Shown here one piece after another: positions 1 through 6,513 of a DNA stretch of 11,217 nt (positions are counted from its first letter, which is position 1; the number at the start of each line of letters is the position of its first letter). The DNA comes from Candidatus Campbelliibacteriota bacterium (GTDB taxonomy: Bacteria; Patescibacteriota; Minisyncoccia; UBA9983), in contig QIJB01000030.1 of the NCBI GenBank assembly GCA_003231675.1, forward strand, positions 1 to 11,217. Reading direction: 5' to 3'. The notes beneath the pieces were generated by a model, which did not search any database, was not told where the DNA came from, and saw nothing but the letters and a program-made list of their open reading frames with translations. The position numbers were made by a program, and so were the translations under genes.

Positions 1-415
1 CCCAAAAAACGGTAAAAACAAAAAGAGTGATGGCTGTCACAAAAATGGCTATAAGATAAAGATCAAAGCCTATCGCCATTCCGATTCCGGCCGCCACCCA
101 CAGACCGGCAGCCGTAGTGAGCCCCGTGATTCTTGACTCCTTGAATATAATCATACCGGCCCCTAAAAAACCAATACCCACAATTATCTGAGAAGCCATT
201 CTCAGTGGATCAAAATTGGTGATGCCACTGCTTTGTTGAAAAACAATACGGGAGATTATGACGAACAAAGAAGACGCCATGCTCACCAGACCATATGTCC
301 TCATCCCGGCCATTTTACCGGATATAGATCTCTCCAGCCCAAGAAGTCCGCCTAAAGTCAAAGCGAGAAACAACTGAATAAAAATAATAAAATTCGCTCC
401 ATCTAAACCATTCAT
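1..415 (-). CDS. MgtC/SapB family membrane protein (partial, C-terminus outside window)
   Basis: My own translation from the ATG at 415 runs open to the window edge, giving 138 complete codons. It shows family signatures in order: GLLGLERS near residues 24-30, GMRTYGLVSMASSLF near 37-51, IVGIGFLGAGMII near 78-90, and GLTTAAGLWVAAGIGMA near 98-114. These fall in four or five hydrophobic segments, as expected for the MgtC/SapB/YhiD integral membrane domain. The family is linked to magnesium limitation, acid stress and, in pathogens, modulation of the F-type ATPase; the substrate, if any, is unresolved. Here a general membrane or ion-homeostasis role is inference only. The gene lies downstream of comM on the same strand with a 41-nt gap that holds its own promoter-like sequence, so it is probably transcribed separately. 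It has no Shine-Dalgarno sequence. Any C-terminal cytoplasmic domain lies outside the window. Confidence 0.88.
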   Translation of the reverse strand, partial: MNGLDGANFIIFIQLFLALTLGGLLGLERSISGKMAGMRTYGLVSMASSLFVIISRIVFQQSSGITNFDPLRMASQIIVGIGFLGAGMIIFKESRITGLTTAAGLWVAAGIGMAIGFDLYLIAIFVTAITLFVFTVFW

Positions 416-423
416 ATGGTTTT

Positions 424-451
424 ATTTTACCATACTGTCTCCAACACGCAA
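424..451 (-). promoter_or_regulatory. Putative extended -10 promoter of the mgtC-like gene
   Basis: On the minus strand, TTGCGT (451-446) is followed by a 16-nt spacer and TAAAAT (429-424). A TG lies one base upstream of the hexamer, giving TGGTAAAAT. The -10 ends 8 nt before the ATG at 415, so a normal transcription start would fall at or next to the start codon and give a leaderless mRNA. The -35 match is poor (3 of 6), so the call rests on the extended -10. Confidence 0.45.
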
Positions 452-456
452 TTTTT

Positions 457-2004
457 TTACTTCGGACGGTACTGGAGCGCCTCAAAAATATGTTTTTCAA
501 GAATTTTATCTTCTCCTTCAAGGTCTGAAATTGTGCGCGCCAATTTAATGACTCTGTGATAAGCTCGTCCTGAAAAATTAAAGTTCTCAGCCGCTCTCAA
601 TAAGATTTTTTTTACTTTTTCCGAAAGTGGAGCGAGTTTTTCCAATTCGCGCATCCCCATTTCACTGTTTGTGAATATTCTCCTTTTGCTTCCTTTTTGA
701 AACTCTTTGAACCTCTCGTTTTGAATCTTCCTCGCCTTGATGACTCTTTCTCTAATTGATTTTGATTGTTCCTCATTGCCCCTCTTGGCTGAAAGTTTTT
801 CATACTCAACCTGAGGAACGTCAATCCAAAGATCAATTCTGTCCACTATGGGTCCGGAGATCTTTCTTTGATAACGCATAAGCGCCCCTTGCGGGCAGAC
901 GCAGGGCTTGGTTTGAGAACCTTTGTTCCCGCAAGGACAGGGATTCATCGCGCAAACCATTATGAATTCAGCGGGAAACTTCAACGATCCTTTGGCTCTG
1001 GCAACCGTAATATTCCCGTCCTCCATGGGTTGACGGAGCGCCTCTATAACCCTTCTGTCAAACTCGGGAAATTCATCCAAAAAAAGAACTCCTCTGTGGC
1101 TTAAGGTTATCTCTCCCGGCTTCGGATAAACTCCTCCCCCAACTATTGATACATAAGAAGAGGTGTGGTGAGGGCTGCGAAACGGGCGACGTAACATAAA
1201 ACCGTCTTTCAAAATTCCACTCACGCTGTGTATAGCCGTTATCTCCAACACCTCATCAAAAGAAAGTGGCGGAAGAATAGTTGAAAAAGCTTTGGCAAGC
1301 ATTGTCTTTCCCGTTCCCGGAGGTCCGACCATTAAAATATTATGGCCTCCGGCCGCGGCTATTTCTAACCCGCGTTTGGCGCTTTCTTGTCCTCTTACAT
1401 CTTCAAAGCCCAAAGAAAAATTATCTTCCGCTTCGGTTATTTTAAAATCCATTCCTGCTGGAGGCGATTCCGTTAATGAAAATTCGCTTTGCCTACTGAA
1501 ATGGGAAATAAGCTCGCTTAAATTTTTACAGCCAAAAACTTTAATTCCTTTAATTAAGCTTGCTTCTTGAATATTTTTTTGAGGCACAAAAACTTGTTTG
1601 AAGCCCATTTTTTTTGCGACTCCGACAGAAACTAATGTTCCTTTGACGGAACGGATTGATCCATCCAAAGCCAATTCGCCCAAAAAAATTTTATCTGAGG
1701 CGTCAAAAAAAATTTGCTTTGACGCAAGCAAATAAGCGAGAGAGATTGAGAGATCAAAAACCGGTCCTTCTTTCTTAAGGTCCGCAGGGGCGAGAGATAT
1801 GATAACTTTTTGATTTTTCTTTTGCGGTGAAACAAGTCCTGAATTTTTAATGGCCGCCGATATTCTGTCCCTTGATTCTTCAACAGCTTTATCCGGCAAG
1901 CCAACAACAGAAAAAGAATGGAGACCTTGAGAAATATCCGCTTCAACGTCAATAATATTTGCCCCCAAACCTATCGTTTGGGCTGAATGAACTTTTACGG
2001 ACAT
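457..2004 (-). CDS. comM: ComM/YifB-type Mg-chelatase-like AAA+ ATPase
   Basis: This 515-residue protein has the full ComM layout. The N-terminal Lon-protease-like fold is marked by VVGLPDKAVEESRDR (33-47), SLAPADLKKEG (70-80) and GELALDGSIRSVKG (109-122). The AAA+ domain has Walker A GPPGTGKT (227-234), Walker B GVLFLDE (305-311), and a sensor region MNPCPCG (353-359) within a cysteine cluster (C351, C356, C358, C368, C370). The C-terminal Mg-chelatase-type domain includes SGRAYHRVIKLARTISDL (478-495). In other bacteria ComM is a hexameric helicase that promotes branch migration during integration of transformed DNA; the role here is inferred from the family. Length is normal. It starts 6 nt after the dksA-like stop codon with no Shine-Dalgarno sequence, so the two are probably co-transcribed and possibly translationally coupled. 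Confidence 0.95.
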   Translation of the reverse strand: MSVKVHSAQTIGLGANIIDVEADISQGLHSFSVVGLPDKAVEESRDRISAAIKNSGLVSPQKKNQKVIISLAPADLKKEGPVFDLSISLAYLLASKQIFFDASDKIFLGELALDGSIRSVKGTLVSVGVAKKMGFKQVFVPQKNIQEASLIKGIKVFGCKNLSELISHFSRQSEFSLTESPPAGMDFKITEAEDNFSLGFEDVRGQESAKRGLEIAAAGGHNILMVGPPGTGKTMLAKAFSTILPPLSFDEVLEITAIHSVSGILKDGFMLRRPFRSPHHTSSYVSIVGGGVYPKPGEITLSHRGVLFLDEFPEFDRRVIEALRQPMEDGNITVARAKGSLKFPAEFIMVCAMNPCPCGNKGSQTKPCVCPQGALMRYQRKISGPIVDRIDLWIDVPQVEYEKLSAKRGNEEQSKSIRERVIKARKIQNERFKEFQKGSKRRIFTNSEMGMRELEKLAPLSEKVKKILLRAAENFNFSGRAYHRVIKLARTISDLEGEDKILEKHIFEALQYRPK

Positions 2005-2010
2005 AAAGAA

Positions 2011-2391
2011 TTATGTTTGTGGTTTATTCCGAGCGTCTTTGATACAATACTCCGCCATCGGGTAAGCCTCAAGCCTTTCTTCGCTTATCTCTTTATTACA
2101 TATACTGCAAATACCGAAGGTTCCTTCGTCAACGCGCTTTAGCGCTTTTTCAATTGACATAAGATGCTTTTCAAGATTCTCTTCAAGAGCCTCTCTTGTT
2201 TCTTGTTCTTCAAAAGTATCCGCCAATTCATTCTTGTCTGAAACCCTGACATTCATATCGGGAACAGTTGTCTCCCATTCTCCTGGAGCTTGAAGGTTGG
2301 GGCGCGCCACTTCTGACAACTGCCCTTCAGTTTCTTTTTTGTGTTCCTTTAATTTCTTTTTGAAATATTCTATTTTTTCTTTTGATAACAT
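2011..2391 (-). CDS. TraR/DksA-family zinc-finger protein
   Basis: This 126-residue protein starts with a coiled-coil region rich in Lys and Glu, contains the acidic stretch ELADTFEEQETREAL, and ends with the DksA-type finger GTFGICSICNKEISEERL followed by YPMAEYCIKDA. Family members bind the RNA polymerase secondary channel and change transcription initiation, some together with ppGpp. The finger normally uses CxxC and CxxC; here the second pair reads C-I-K-D, so the fourth ligand is Asp. The frame is open to an ATG at 2418, but I chose 2391. Translation from 2391 begins MLSKEK, as in relatives, and a promoter-like sequence occupies 2401-2429, so the upstream ATG would lie inside its spacer. 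The gene appears to lead a dksA-comM operon. Its target promoters cannot be read from the sequence. Confidence 0.88.
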   Translation of the reverse strand: MLSKEKIEYFKKKLKEHKKETEGQLSEVARPNLQAPGEWETTVPDMNVRVSDKNELADTFEEQETREALEENLEKHLMSIEKALKRVDEGTFGICSICNKEISEERLEAYPMAEYCIKDARNKPQT

Positions 2392-2400
2392 AATGGCTTT

Positions 2401-2429
2401 ATAATAACAAAAGAACATAAAAACCGCAA
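2401..2429 (-). promoter_or_regulatory. Putative promoter of the dksA-like/comM operon
   Basis: On the minus strand TTGCGG (2429-2424), a 17-nt spacer and TATTAT (2406-2401, 5 of 6 to TATAAT) lie 9 nt before the ATG at 2391. The predicted transcription start falls within a few bases of that ATG. It directly follows the restored 3' end (2434) of the upstream membrane-protein gene. Confidence 0.45.
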
Positions 2430-2467
2430 TTCTTTACTCATTTAAATATCTTGGGGAAGAAAATCTC

Positions 2468-3286
2468 CTAAAAATTTCTTCTATAGCCTTCTCTCCGAAC
2501 GAGATTACTAAATATTTTCGCCCGCCCTATAAAAGAATATGTCAGGAGTTTGCCTCCATTTTCTCCAAAAAGTTCTCTTGCGTCTCTATTTTCAATTTCT
2601 ATGTCTTTGAACGCTATTTTTTTATCTTTATCCCCATTTATGCCCAAGGCGCCCCCGAGATTGGGGAAAATATTTTTTTCCCACCTCATCATGGCGGCAA
2701 AAGCGTTTTCATAAGATGTAACCTTGAAAACAATAATCGGCTCATTCACAGAAGAAGAAAAAACAAACAGATAAAATTTATCTCCGAGCGAGTCAAGTAA
2801 CCCTGTTGGGAGATTAACACCAATACCTTTGAAAAAATTCCGGGTCGTCATAAGAATTTTTAGTCCACCTTCCGATTTCTTAATAACGGGAAAATAACGA
2901 AGTTCGCCATTGGGAATTTTTTCTTTTATTATTTGAGCGATTTCTTTAATATCAACCTCTTTCTCTGAATCAGGACTGATAATCGGGCTCGGGAAAACTG
3001 AAACAGGAGATTCTTTCCTTGTTTTTTGCTTAACAATTAAATATCCGGCTGTTCCCGCTGCGCCCAATGACATTAAAAAAATCAGTAAAATGAAAATTTT
3101 TACCAGAATATTTTTTGCGCTTTTTTCTGGTTTTTGAGAAGCTCCGCGAGAAATCTTTCTTTTTGCTTCAGTGGCGGCCATATCAAGTATTGATATGTTT
3201 TTCTTTTTTATATATTCTGAACTGTCGCTTTTCAGTGTTCTTAAGTTTGGTATCTTATTTTTTTTTGGGGGAATATTATTTTCCAT
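2468..3286 (-). CDS. Single-pass membrane protein of unknown function, 3' end apparently frameshifted
   Basis: I do not recognise a named family. The 272 residues as read comprise a basic cytoplasmic N-terminus of about 58 residues (with LRTLKSDSSEYIKKKNISIL, 16-35), one hydrophobic segment (about 61-85), a Pro/Ser-rich linker (about 93-107), and a mixed alpha/beta external domain. By the positive-inside rule the C-terminal domain would face outward. The last 15 residues (IFSNLVRREGYRRNF) look out of frame. Shifting frame within 2515-2527 replaces them with YLVISFGEKAIEEIFRRF and SSPRYLNE, ending at a TAA at 2436-2434 for about 283 residues. That tail reads like a natural strand-helix ending. 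The ATG lies 2 nt after the dnaN stop, so it is probably the second gene of a dnaN operon. A role near the replisome is not implied by anything in the sequence. Confidence 0.7.
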   Translation of the reverse strand: MENNIPPKKNKIPNLRTLKSDSSEYIKKKNISILDMAATEAKRKISRGASQKPEKSAKNILVKIFILLIFLMSLGAAGTAGYLIVKQKTRKESPVSVFPSPIISPDSEKEVDIKEIAQIIKEKIPNGELRYFPVIKKSEGGLKILMTTRNFFKGIGVNLPTGLLDSLGDKFYLFVFSSSVNEPIIVFKVTSYENAFAAMMRWEKNIFPNLGGALGINGDKDKKIAFKDIEIENRDARELFGENGGKLLTYSFIGRAKIFSNLVRREGYRRNF

Positions 3287-3288
3287 AA

Positions 3289-4392
3289 CTATAAAGTGTT
3301 CATCGGCATTATCAAATACCTGAAGGAATTATCATCCACTCCGGAAATAACCAAAGGTTTTTCTTCTCCGGAAAAACGAAGAATTATTTCCTTAGAGGGA
3401 ATATACTGGAGACAATCATATATATATCTGTGGTTAAAAGACATTTTTAATTTTTTCCCTGTGGTCTTTGCCTTTATTTTCCCCGTGTGCTCCCCTGATT
3501 CTGGACTTGAAGTTGAAATGGTCATAAACTCGCTTTCAGGGTCAATATTTATATTGATTTCATTGAGTTTTCCGGAAAAAATTGAGGCTGTCTTTAACGC
3601 CGCAGAAAAGGAATTTTTATCCAGAATCGTGTCAGTGATGAATTTTGTCGGGATTATTTGCTGGTAATCCGGAAAAACCCCTTCAGTCAACCTGGAGATA
3701 AAATCAACACCGTTCAATGAAATGAATATTTGGTTTTTATCTAAAGTTAATTTCAACATACCTTCTCTTCCGTCAAATATTCTCAATATCTCTAAAACAC
3801 TCTTCATAGGGATAAGTATATTTTTAAAACCGGGAAAAAACAGGTTTATTTTTTTTTCAGCCAACCTAAAAGAATCCGTGGCGACAAAAGTGAGGGGAAT
3901 AGCCTTGTCAGATACGACGTAAACCGAGGATATTTCAGGTTTAATGTTTAAAAAGGATGCCGCATAACTTACGGACTTTAAACCTGAAATAAAATCACTC
4001 ACCGGAATTTCAAAAATATTCCCCTCTTTAGCGGTCGGTAAAACAGGAAAATCATCACAAGGTTGACCTTTGATTAATGTGGAAGTGTCGGAAGTTAAAA
4101 TTAAAAGGCTGTTGTGGTGAGATTCAAGTGTGATGTTCTCATCTGAAGAAAGACTGGAAAGAAAACTGTTAACAACTCCGGCGGGAATGGTTATCATGCC
4201 TTTTTCCTCTATTTTTGCGAGTATCTCGACACTCAAACCGATTTCAAGGTTTGTTGATGTTAATTTTAGCCTTCTCTCTTCGCCTAAAATTAAAATATTA
4301 CTTAAAACAGGTAATGATAAATTTTTCCCTGTTATTTTTTCGCATAACCCAACCGCTTCTTTAAGATTTATTTTAGAGCAAATAGCTTTCAT
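3289..4392 (-). CDS. dnaN: DNA polymerase III subunit beta (sliding clamp)
   Basis: The 367-residue length is typical for the homodimeric ring that tethers DNA polymerase III to DNA and docks many repair proteins. Conserved pieces appear in order across the three clamp domains: SLPVLSNILI (26-35), IKGQPCDDFPVLP (about 108-120), ATDSFRLAEKK near the middle, LTEGVFPDYQQIIP in the third quarter, and the C-terminal MPMNTL in the position of the usual MPMRL, which forms part of the partner-binding pocket. The start is the first ATG in frame. A weak -10-like TAAACT (4404-4399) ends 6 nt upstream, but I see no supporting -35 or TG, and no Shine-Dalgarno sequence. It lies downstream of dnaA across the origin-like gap, the classic dnaA-dnaN arrangement. 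Confidence 0.97.
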   Translation of the reverse strand: MKAICSKINLKEAVGLCEKITGKNLSLPVLSNILILGEERRLKLTSTNLEIGLSVEILAKIEEKGMITIPAGVVNSFLSSLSSDENITLESHHNSLLILTSDTSTLIKGQPCDDFPVLPTAKEGNIFEIPVSDFISGLKSVSYAASFLNIKPEISSVYVVSDKAIPLTFVATDSFRLAEKKINLFFPGFKNILIPMKSVLEILRIFDGREGMLKLTLDKNQIFISLNGVDFISRLTEGVFPDYQQIIPTKFITDTILDKNSFSAALKTASIFSGKLNEININIDPESEFMTISTSSPESGEHTGKIKAKTTGKKLKMSFNHRYIYDCLQYIPSKEIILRFSGEEKPLVISGVDDNSFRYLIMPMNTL

Positions 4393-4635
4393 TGATTTAG
4401 TTTAAATTTATTTGTTGATAATATAATAATATAAATTTTTTAAAATTTCTTTTTTATTACTACTATTAGTTCTTGCGGATATGTTTATAAACAGAAAATA
4501 TCTTGATTTTACCGCCTTTTTTTCAATTCCACCCACTTGATATTCTGTAAGTAAGTCAAGTGTTTAAAAGTGGATAAAATTAAGACCATCCCTTTTAAAA
4601 TAATTTCCACTCTTTTTATCCACTTTTTTTACACA
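4393..4635 (-). other. oriC: Origin-like (oriC) region between dnaA and dnaN
   Basis: This non-coding stretch overlaps the last bases of dnaA. DnaA-box-like sites are TTATCCACT at 4616-4624 (+), TTTTACACA at 4627-4635 (+, fits TTWTNCACA, spanning the dnaA stop), and TTATCCACT at 4569-4577 (-). Two of them lie in a perfect 14-bp inverted repeat (4566-4579 and 4614-4627). Reading toward dnaN there follow the palindrome TGTTTATAAACA (4482-4493), a slightly GC-richer bit (4469-4481), five consecutive TAA/TAG triplets on the minus strand (4468-4454), and a very AT-rich tract (about 4396-4453). This order matches DnaA boxes, DnaA-trio and unwinding element in the Bacillus model. A shorter inverted repeat, CACTTGA/TCAAGTG, sits at 4534-4562. 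Assignment as the functional origin is inference. Confidence 0.6.
4454..4468 (-). promoter_or_regulatory. DnaA-trio-like repeat
   Basis: The minus strand reads TAATAGTAGTAATAA, five TA(A/G) triplets in register. It is followed on that strand by an A/T-only-like tract leading to dnaN. DnaA-trios of this form load DnaA onto single strands in studied origins. The trinucleotide run is short and in AT-rich DNA, so chance occurrence is possible. Confidence 0.45.
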
Positions 4636-6005
4636 CTTTTTCCATAAAGCAGTAATCTTATGTTTTCTATTTCTTCATTTAATTTATCATCTTTCTTAAT
4701 TGAATCCCTGATTTTTTTATAAGCGTGAATGACAGTGGTGTGATCTCTTTGACCGAATTTTTGCCCGATATACGGGTAAGAAGTGTTCAAATCCTGTCTT
4801 AATAAATACATCGCGACTTGTCTGGGCTTGACAACCTCTTTTCTTCTTGTTTTTTCAAACAGGTTTTTTTCGTTAATGTTGTAAAAGTCGGCAATTATCT
4901 TTATTAACTGACCCATAGTTACCCTCTTAATGGGTTCTGAATTTTTTTTGATAAATTCTTTTACTTCAGCGAGAGAGAGATCTCTGCCTTTGATTTTATT
5001 TTGCCCCATAATTGAGTTTAAAGACCCCTCAAGCTCCCTTATGTTTTCTTGGACGGTTAGCGCTATATATTCCAATATCTCTTTTTCTATTAAAAAATTA
5101 TTTTCCTGCACTTTCGCTTCTAAAATAGCCAAACGGGATTCATATTCAGGTTTAGGAATATCAACCATCATTCCCCCTTCACATCTGGACCTCAGTCTTT
5201 CCTCAAGTCCTGAAAGATGTTTCGGCGGTTTATCGGAAGAGAAAATAATTTGTCCATTTCTTTCATAAAGAGAATTAAAAATGTGAAAAAACTCTTCCTG
5301 AATTTTCAGTTTTCCAGAGAAAAACTGAATGTCATCTACTATAAGAAGATCATATTTCCTGTATTTTTCTTTAAAGGCGGGAATTGAGTTGTTGCGCATA
5401 CTGAAAACGAAATCATTGGCAAATTTTTCAGAAGTGGTGTAAAAAATATTAGCTTTTTTGTTTTCCGTTTTTATTCTGTTTCCGATTGCCTGAAGAAGAT
5501 GTGTTTTTCCCAACCCGACTCCTCCATAAATAAATAAAGGGTTATACGCAGTTCCGATATTTTTCGTTACGGCCAATGCAGCCGCGTAAGCCACTTCATT
5601 GAATGACCCGACAACAAAAGAATCAAAAGTGTACTTGGGATTAAGATTAGCCTCTTTATCTATATTAAAATCACTAAAACCGAGTTGCTCATTGTTTATT
5701 GACCCCCTTTCCATCGGAGCCACTTTATTTTTTTCGCTTTCATCTTCTTGTTTTTGGGCGTTGATAAGGTATTCAATACTGCGAATATTTGGTTCAATAG
5801 AATGGATGGCCTTAAGAATAAACTTATTATATTTTGTAAAAAGCCATTCTTTTACAAAAATATTGGGAACACTGAGATAAATAATCCCATTTTTATCATT
5901 GACAATACTTGTATTTTTAAACCATGTTATAAAATTAGCTCTGGAAACGTTGAGTTCTATCTCAGCCAAGGCGTCTCCCCAAAGTTTTTTATAATCCAAT
6001 TTCAT
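4629..6005 (-). CDS. dnaA: Chromosomal replication initiator protein DnaA
   Basis: All four domains are visible in 458 residues. Domain I is at about 1-80, containing NVSRANFITWFKNT (19-32). A short variable, acidic linker (about 83-122) forms domain II. The AAA+ domain has Walker A GGVGLGKTH (161-169), Walker B LLIVDDIQFF (220-229), the Arg-finger region RLRSRCEGG (270-278) and RELEGSLN (323-330). Domain IV binds DnaA boxes, with the basic loop TRRKEVVKPRQVAMYLLR (386-403) and signature GQRDHTTVIHAYKKI (418-432). It melts the origin and recruits the helicase. The ATG at 6005 matches the usual N-terminus and has an extended -10 just 8 nt upstream, predicting a leaderless mRNA. DnaA-box-like sites at 6085-6104 suggest autoregulation. 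Linker length is at the short end for the family. Confidence 0.98.
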   Translation of the reverse strand: MKLDYKKLWGDALAEIELNVSRANFITWFKNTSIVNDKNGIIYLSVPNIFVKEWLFTKYNKFILKAIHSIEPNIRSIEYLINAQKQEDESEKNKVAPMERGSINNEQLGFSDFNIDKEANLNPKYTFDSFVVGSFNEVAYAAALAVTKNIGTAYNPLFIYGGVGLGKTHLLQAIGNRIKTENKKANIFYTTSEKFANDFVFSMRNNSIPAFKEKYRKYDLLIVDDIQFFSGKLKIQEEFFHIFNSLYERNGQIIFSSDKPPKHLSGLEERLRSRCEGGMMVDIPKPEYESRLAILEAKVQENNFLIEKEILEYIALTVQENIRELEGSLNSIMGQNKIKGRDLSLAEVKEFIKKNSEPIKRVTMGQLIKIIADFYNINEKNLFEKTRRKEVVKPRQVAMYLLRQDLNTSYPYIGQKFGQRDHTTVIHAYKKIRDSIKKDDKLNEEIENIRLLLYGKSV

Positions 6006-6013
6006 TGATTTAT

Positions 6014-6022
6014 ATTATATCA
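6014..6022 (-). promoter_or_regulatory. Extended -10 promoter element of dnaA
   Basis: The minus strand reads TGATATAAT (6022-6014), a perfect TGnTATAAT. It ends 8 nt before the dnaA ATG at 6005, so transcription should begin at or just before the start codon. No good -35 is present at 16-18 nt, which is tolerated for extended -10 promoters. Confidence 0.6.
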
Positions 6023-6084
6023 AAGTTATTAATAAAATGTTTGAGTATCAAAAAACAGCAAACATTGCTATTATGTTAATAATA

Positions 6085-6104
6085 TGTGGATTACATGTGA
6101 ATAT
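6085..6104 (-). promoter_or_regulatory. Pair of DnaA-box-like sites upstream of dnaA
   Basis: On the minus strand TAATCCACA (6093-6085, 8 of 9 to TTATCCACA) and ATATTCACA (6104-6096, 8 of 9 to TTWTNCACA) lie in the same orientation 11 bp apart. This is the same spacing as the two plus-strand sites at 4616 and 4627. They are flanked by an imperfect inverted repeat (TAATAATAT at 6077-6085 and ATATTGATTATTA at 6101-6113). They could serve dnaA autoregulation or form a second part of a bipartite origin, as in Bacillus. Confidence 0.45.
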
Positions 6105-6146
6105 TGATTATTAGAAAAATGCGTTGCCTTATTTGTGTTGAATAAT

Positions 6147-6485
6147 ATGCCCCTAAAAATTAAAAGAATTGACAAGGAGTTATTTAAAAATGTGTTCTCT
6201 TTTGGAAAAATTGTTCATTCAGACCTTATTTTCTTAAAAATTTCAAAAACTAAAAGCAATGACCTTTTTTTTTCCTTTGTTGTCTCAAGTAAAGTTTCCA
6301 AAAAGGCCGTTGTCCGCAATAAACTCAAAAGAAGGGCGCGCCATATTACCGGCAAAATGGCGTCCTTTTTGGTTTTAGGCGCGGTTGTGGCGGTTTTCTT
6401 TAAAAAAGGAGCGGATCAGCTTGATTTTAAAGAATTAGAGAAAAAACTTAATTTCCTTTACAGGAAAGCGGGAATTTTACAATAA
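6147..6485 (+). CDS. rnpA: Ribonuclease P protein component
   Basis: This 112-residue basic protein carries the RnpA signature SKKAVVRNKLKRRARH (51-66), including the RNR-type motif that contacts the catalytic RNA, and the N-terminal part beginning MPLKIKRIDKELFKNVF. RnpA assists the RNase P ribozyme in trimming 5' leaders from pre-tRNA. The frame also opens at a GTG at 6135, but the ATG at 6147 gives the N-terminus usual for the family. Neither start has a Shine-Dalgarno sequence, and I could not find a convincing promoter. It is divergent from dnaA across a 141-bp gap and heads an rnpA-yidC-jag group. The usual upstream partner rpmH (ribosomal protein L34) is not present in the gap. Confidence 0.93.
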   Translation: MPLKIKRIDKELFKNVFSFGKIVHSDLIFLKISKTKSNDLFFSFVVSSKVSKKAVVRNKLKRRARHITGKMASFLVLGAVVAVFFKKGADQLDFKELEKKLNFLYRKAGILQ

Positions 6486-6513
6486 AGGAAATTACTGTAT
6501 AGTTAAGACATAA

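Noticed and set aside
868..1104. Plus-strand open frame of 78 codons opposite comM
   Set aside because: It is fully antisense to the conserved ATPase domain and has no recognisable product or start signals. Similar antisense frames opposite dnaN, dnaA and gpmI were rejected for the same reason.
2392..2418. Upstream ATG at 2418 as the dksA-like start
   Set aside because: It lies inside the spacer of the proposed promoter, and the extra MFFCYYKAI segment does not look like a DksA N-terminus.
4399..4404. TAAACT 6 nt before dnaN as another leaderless promoter
   Set aside because: It has only 4 of 6 matches, no TG extension and no -35, in very AT-rich DNA; not strong enough to list as a feature.
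4566..4627. 14-bp inverted repeat just after dnaA as a terminator
   Set aside because: The arms are AT-rich with a 34-nt spacer and contain DnaA-box-like sequences, so an origin element explains it better than a terminator.
6135..6146. GTG at 6135 as the rnpA start
   Set aside because: It adds MLNN before a family-like N-terminus MPLKIKRI; neither site has a ribosome-binding sequence, so the ATG at 6147 is preferred.
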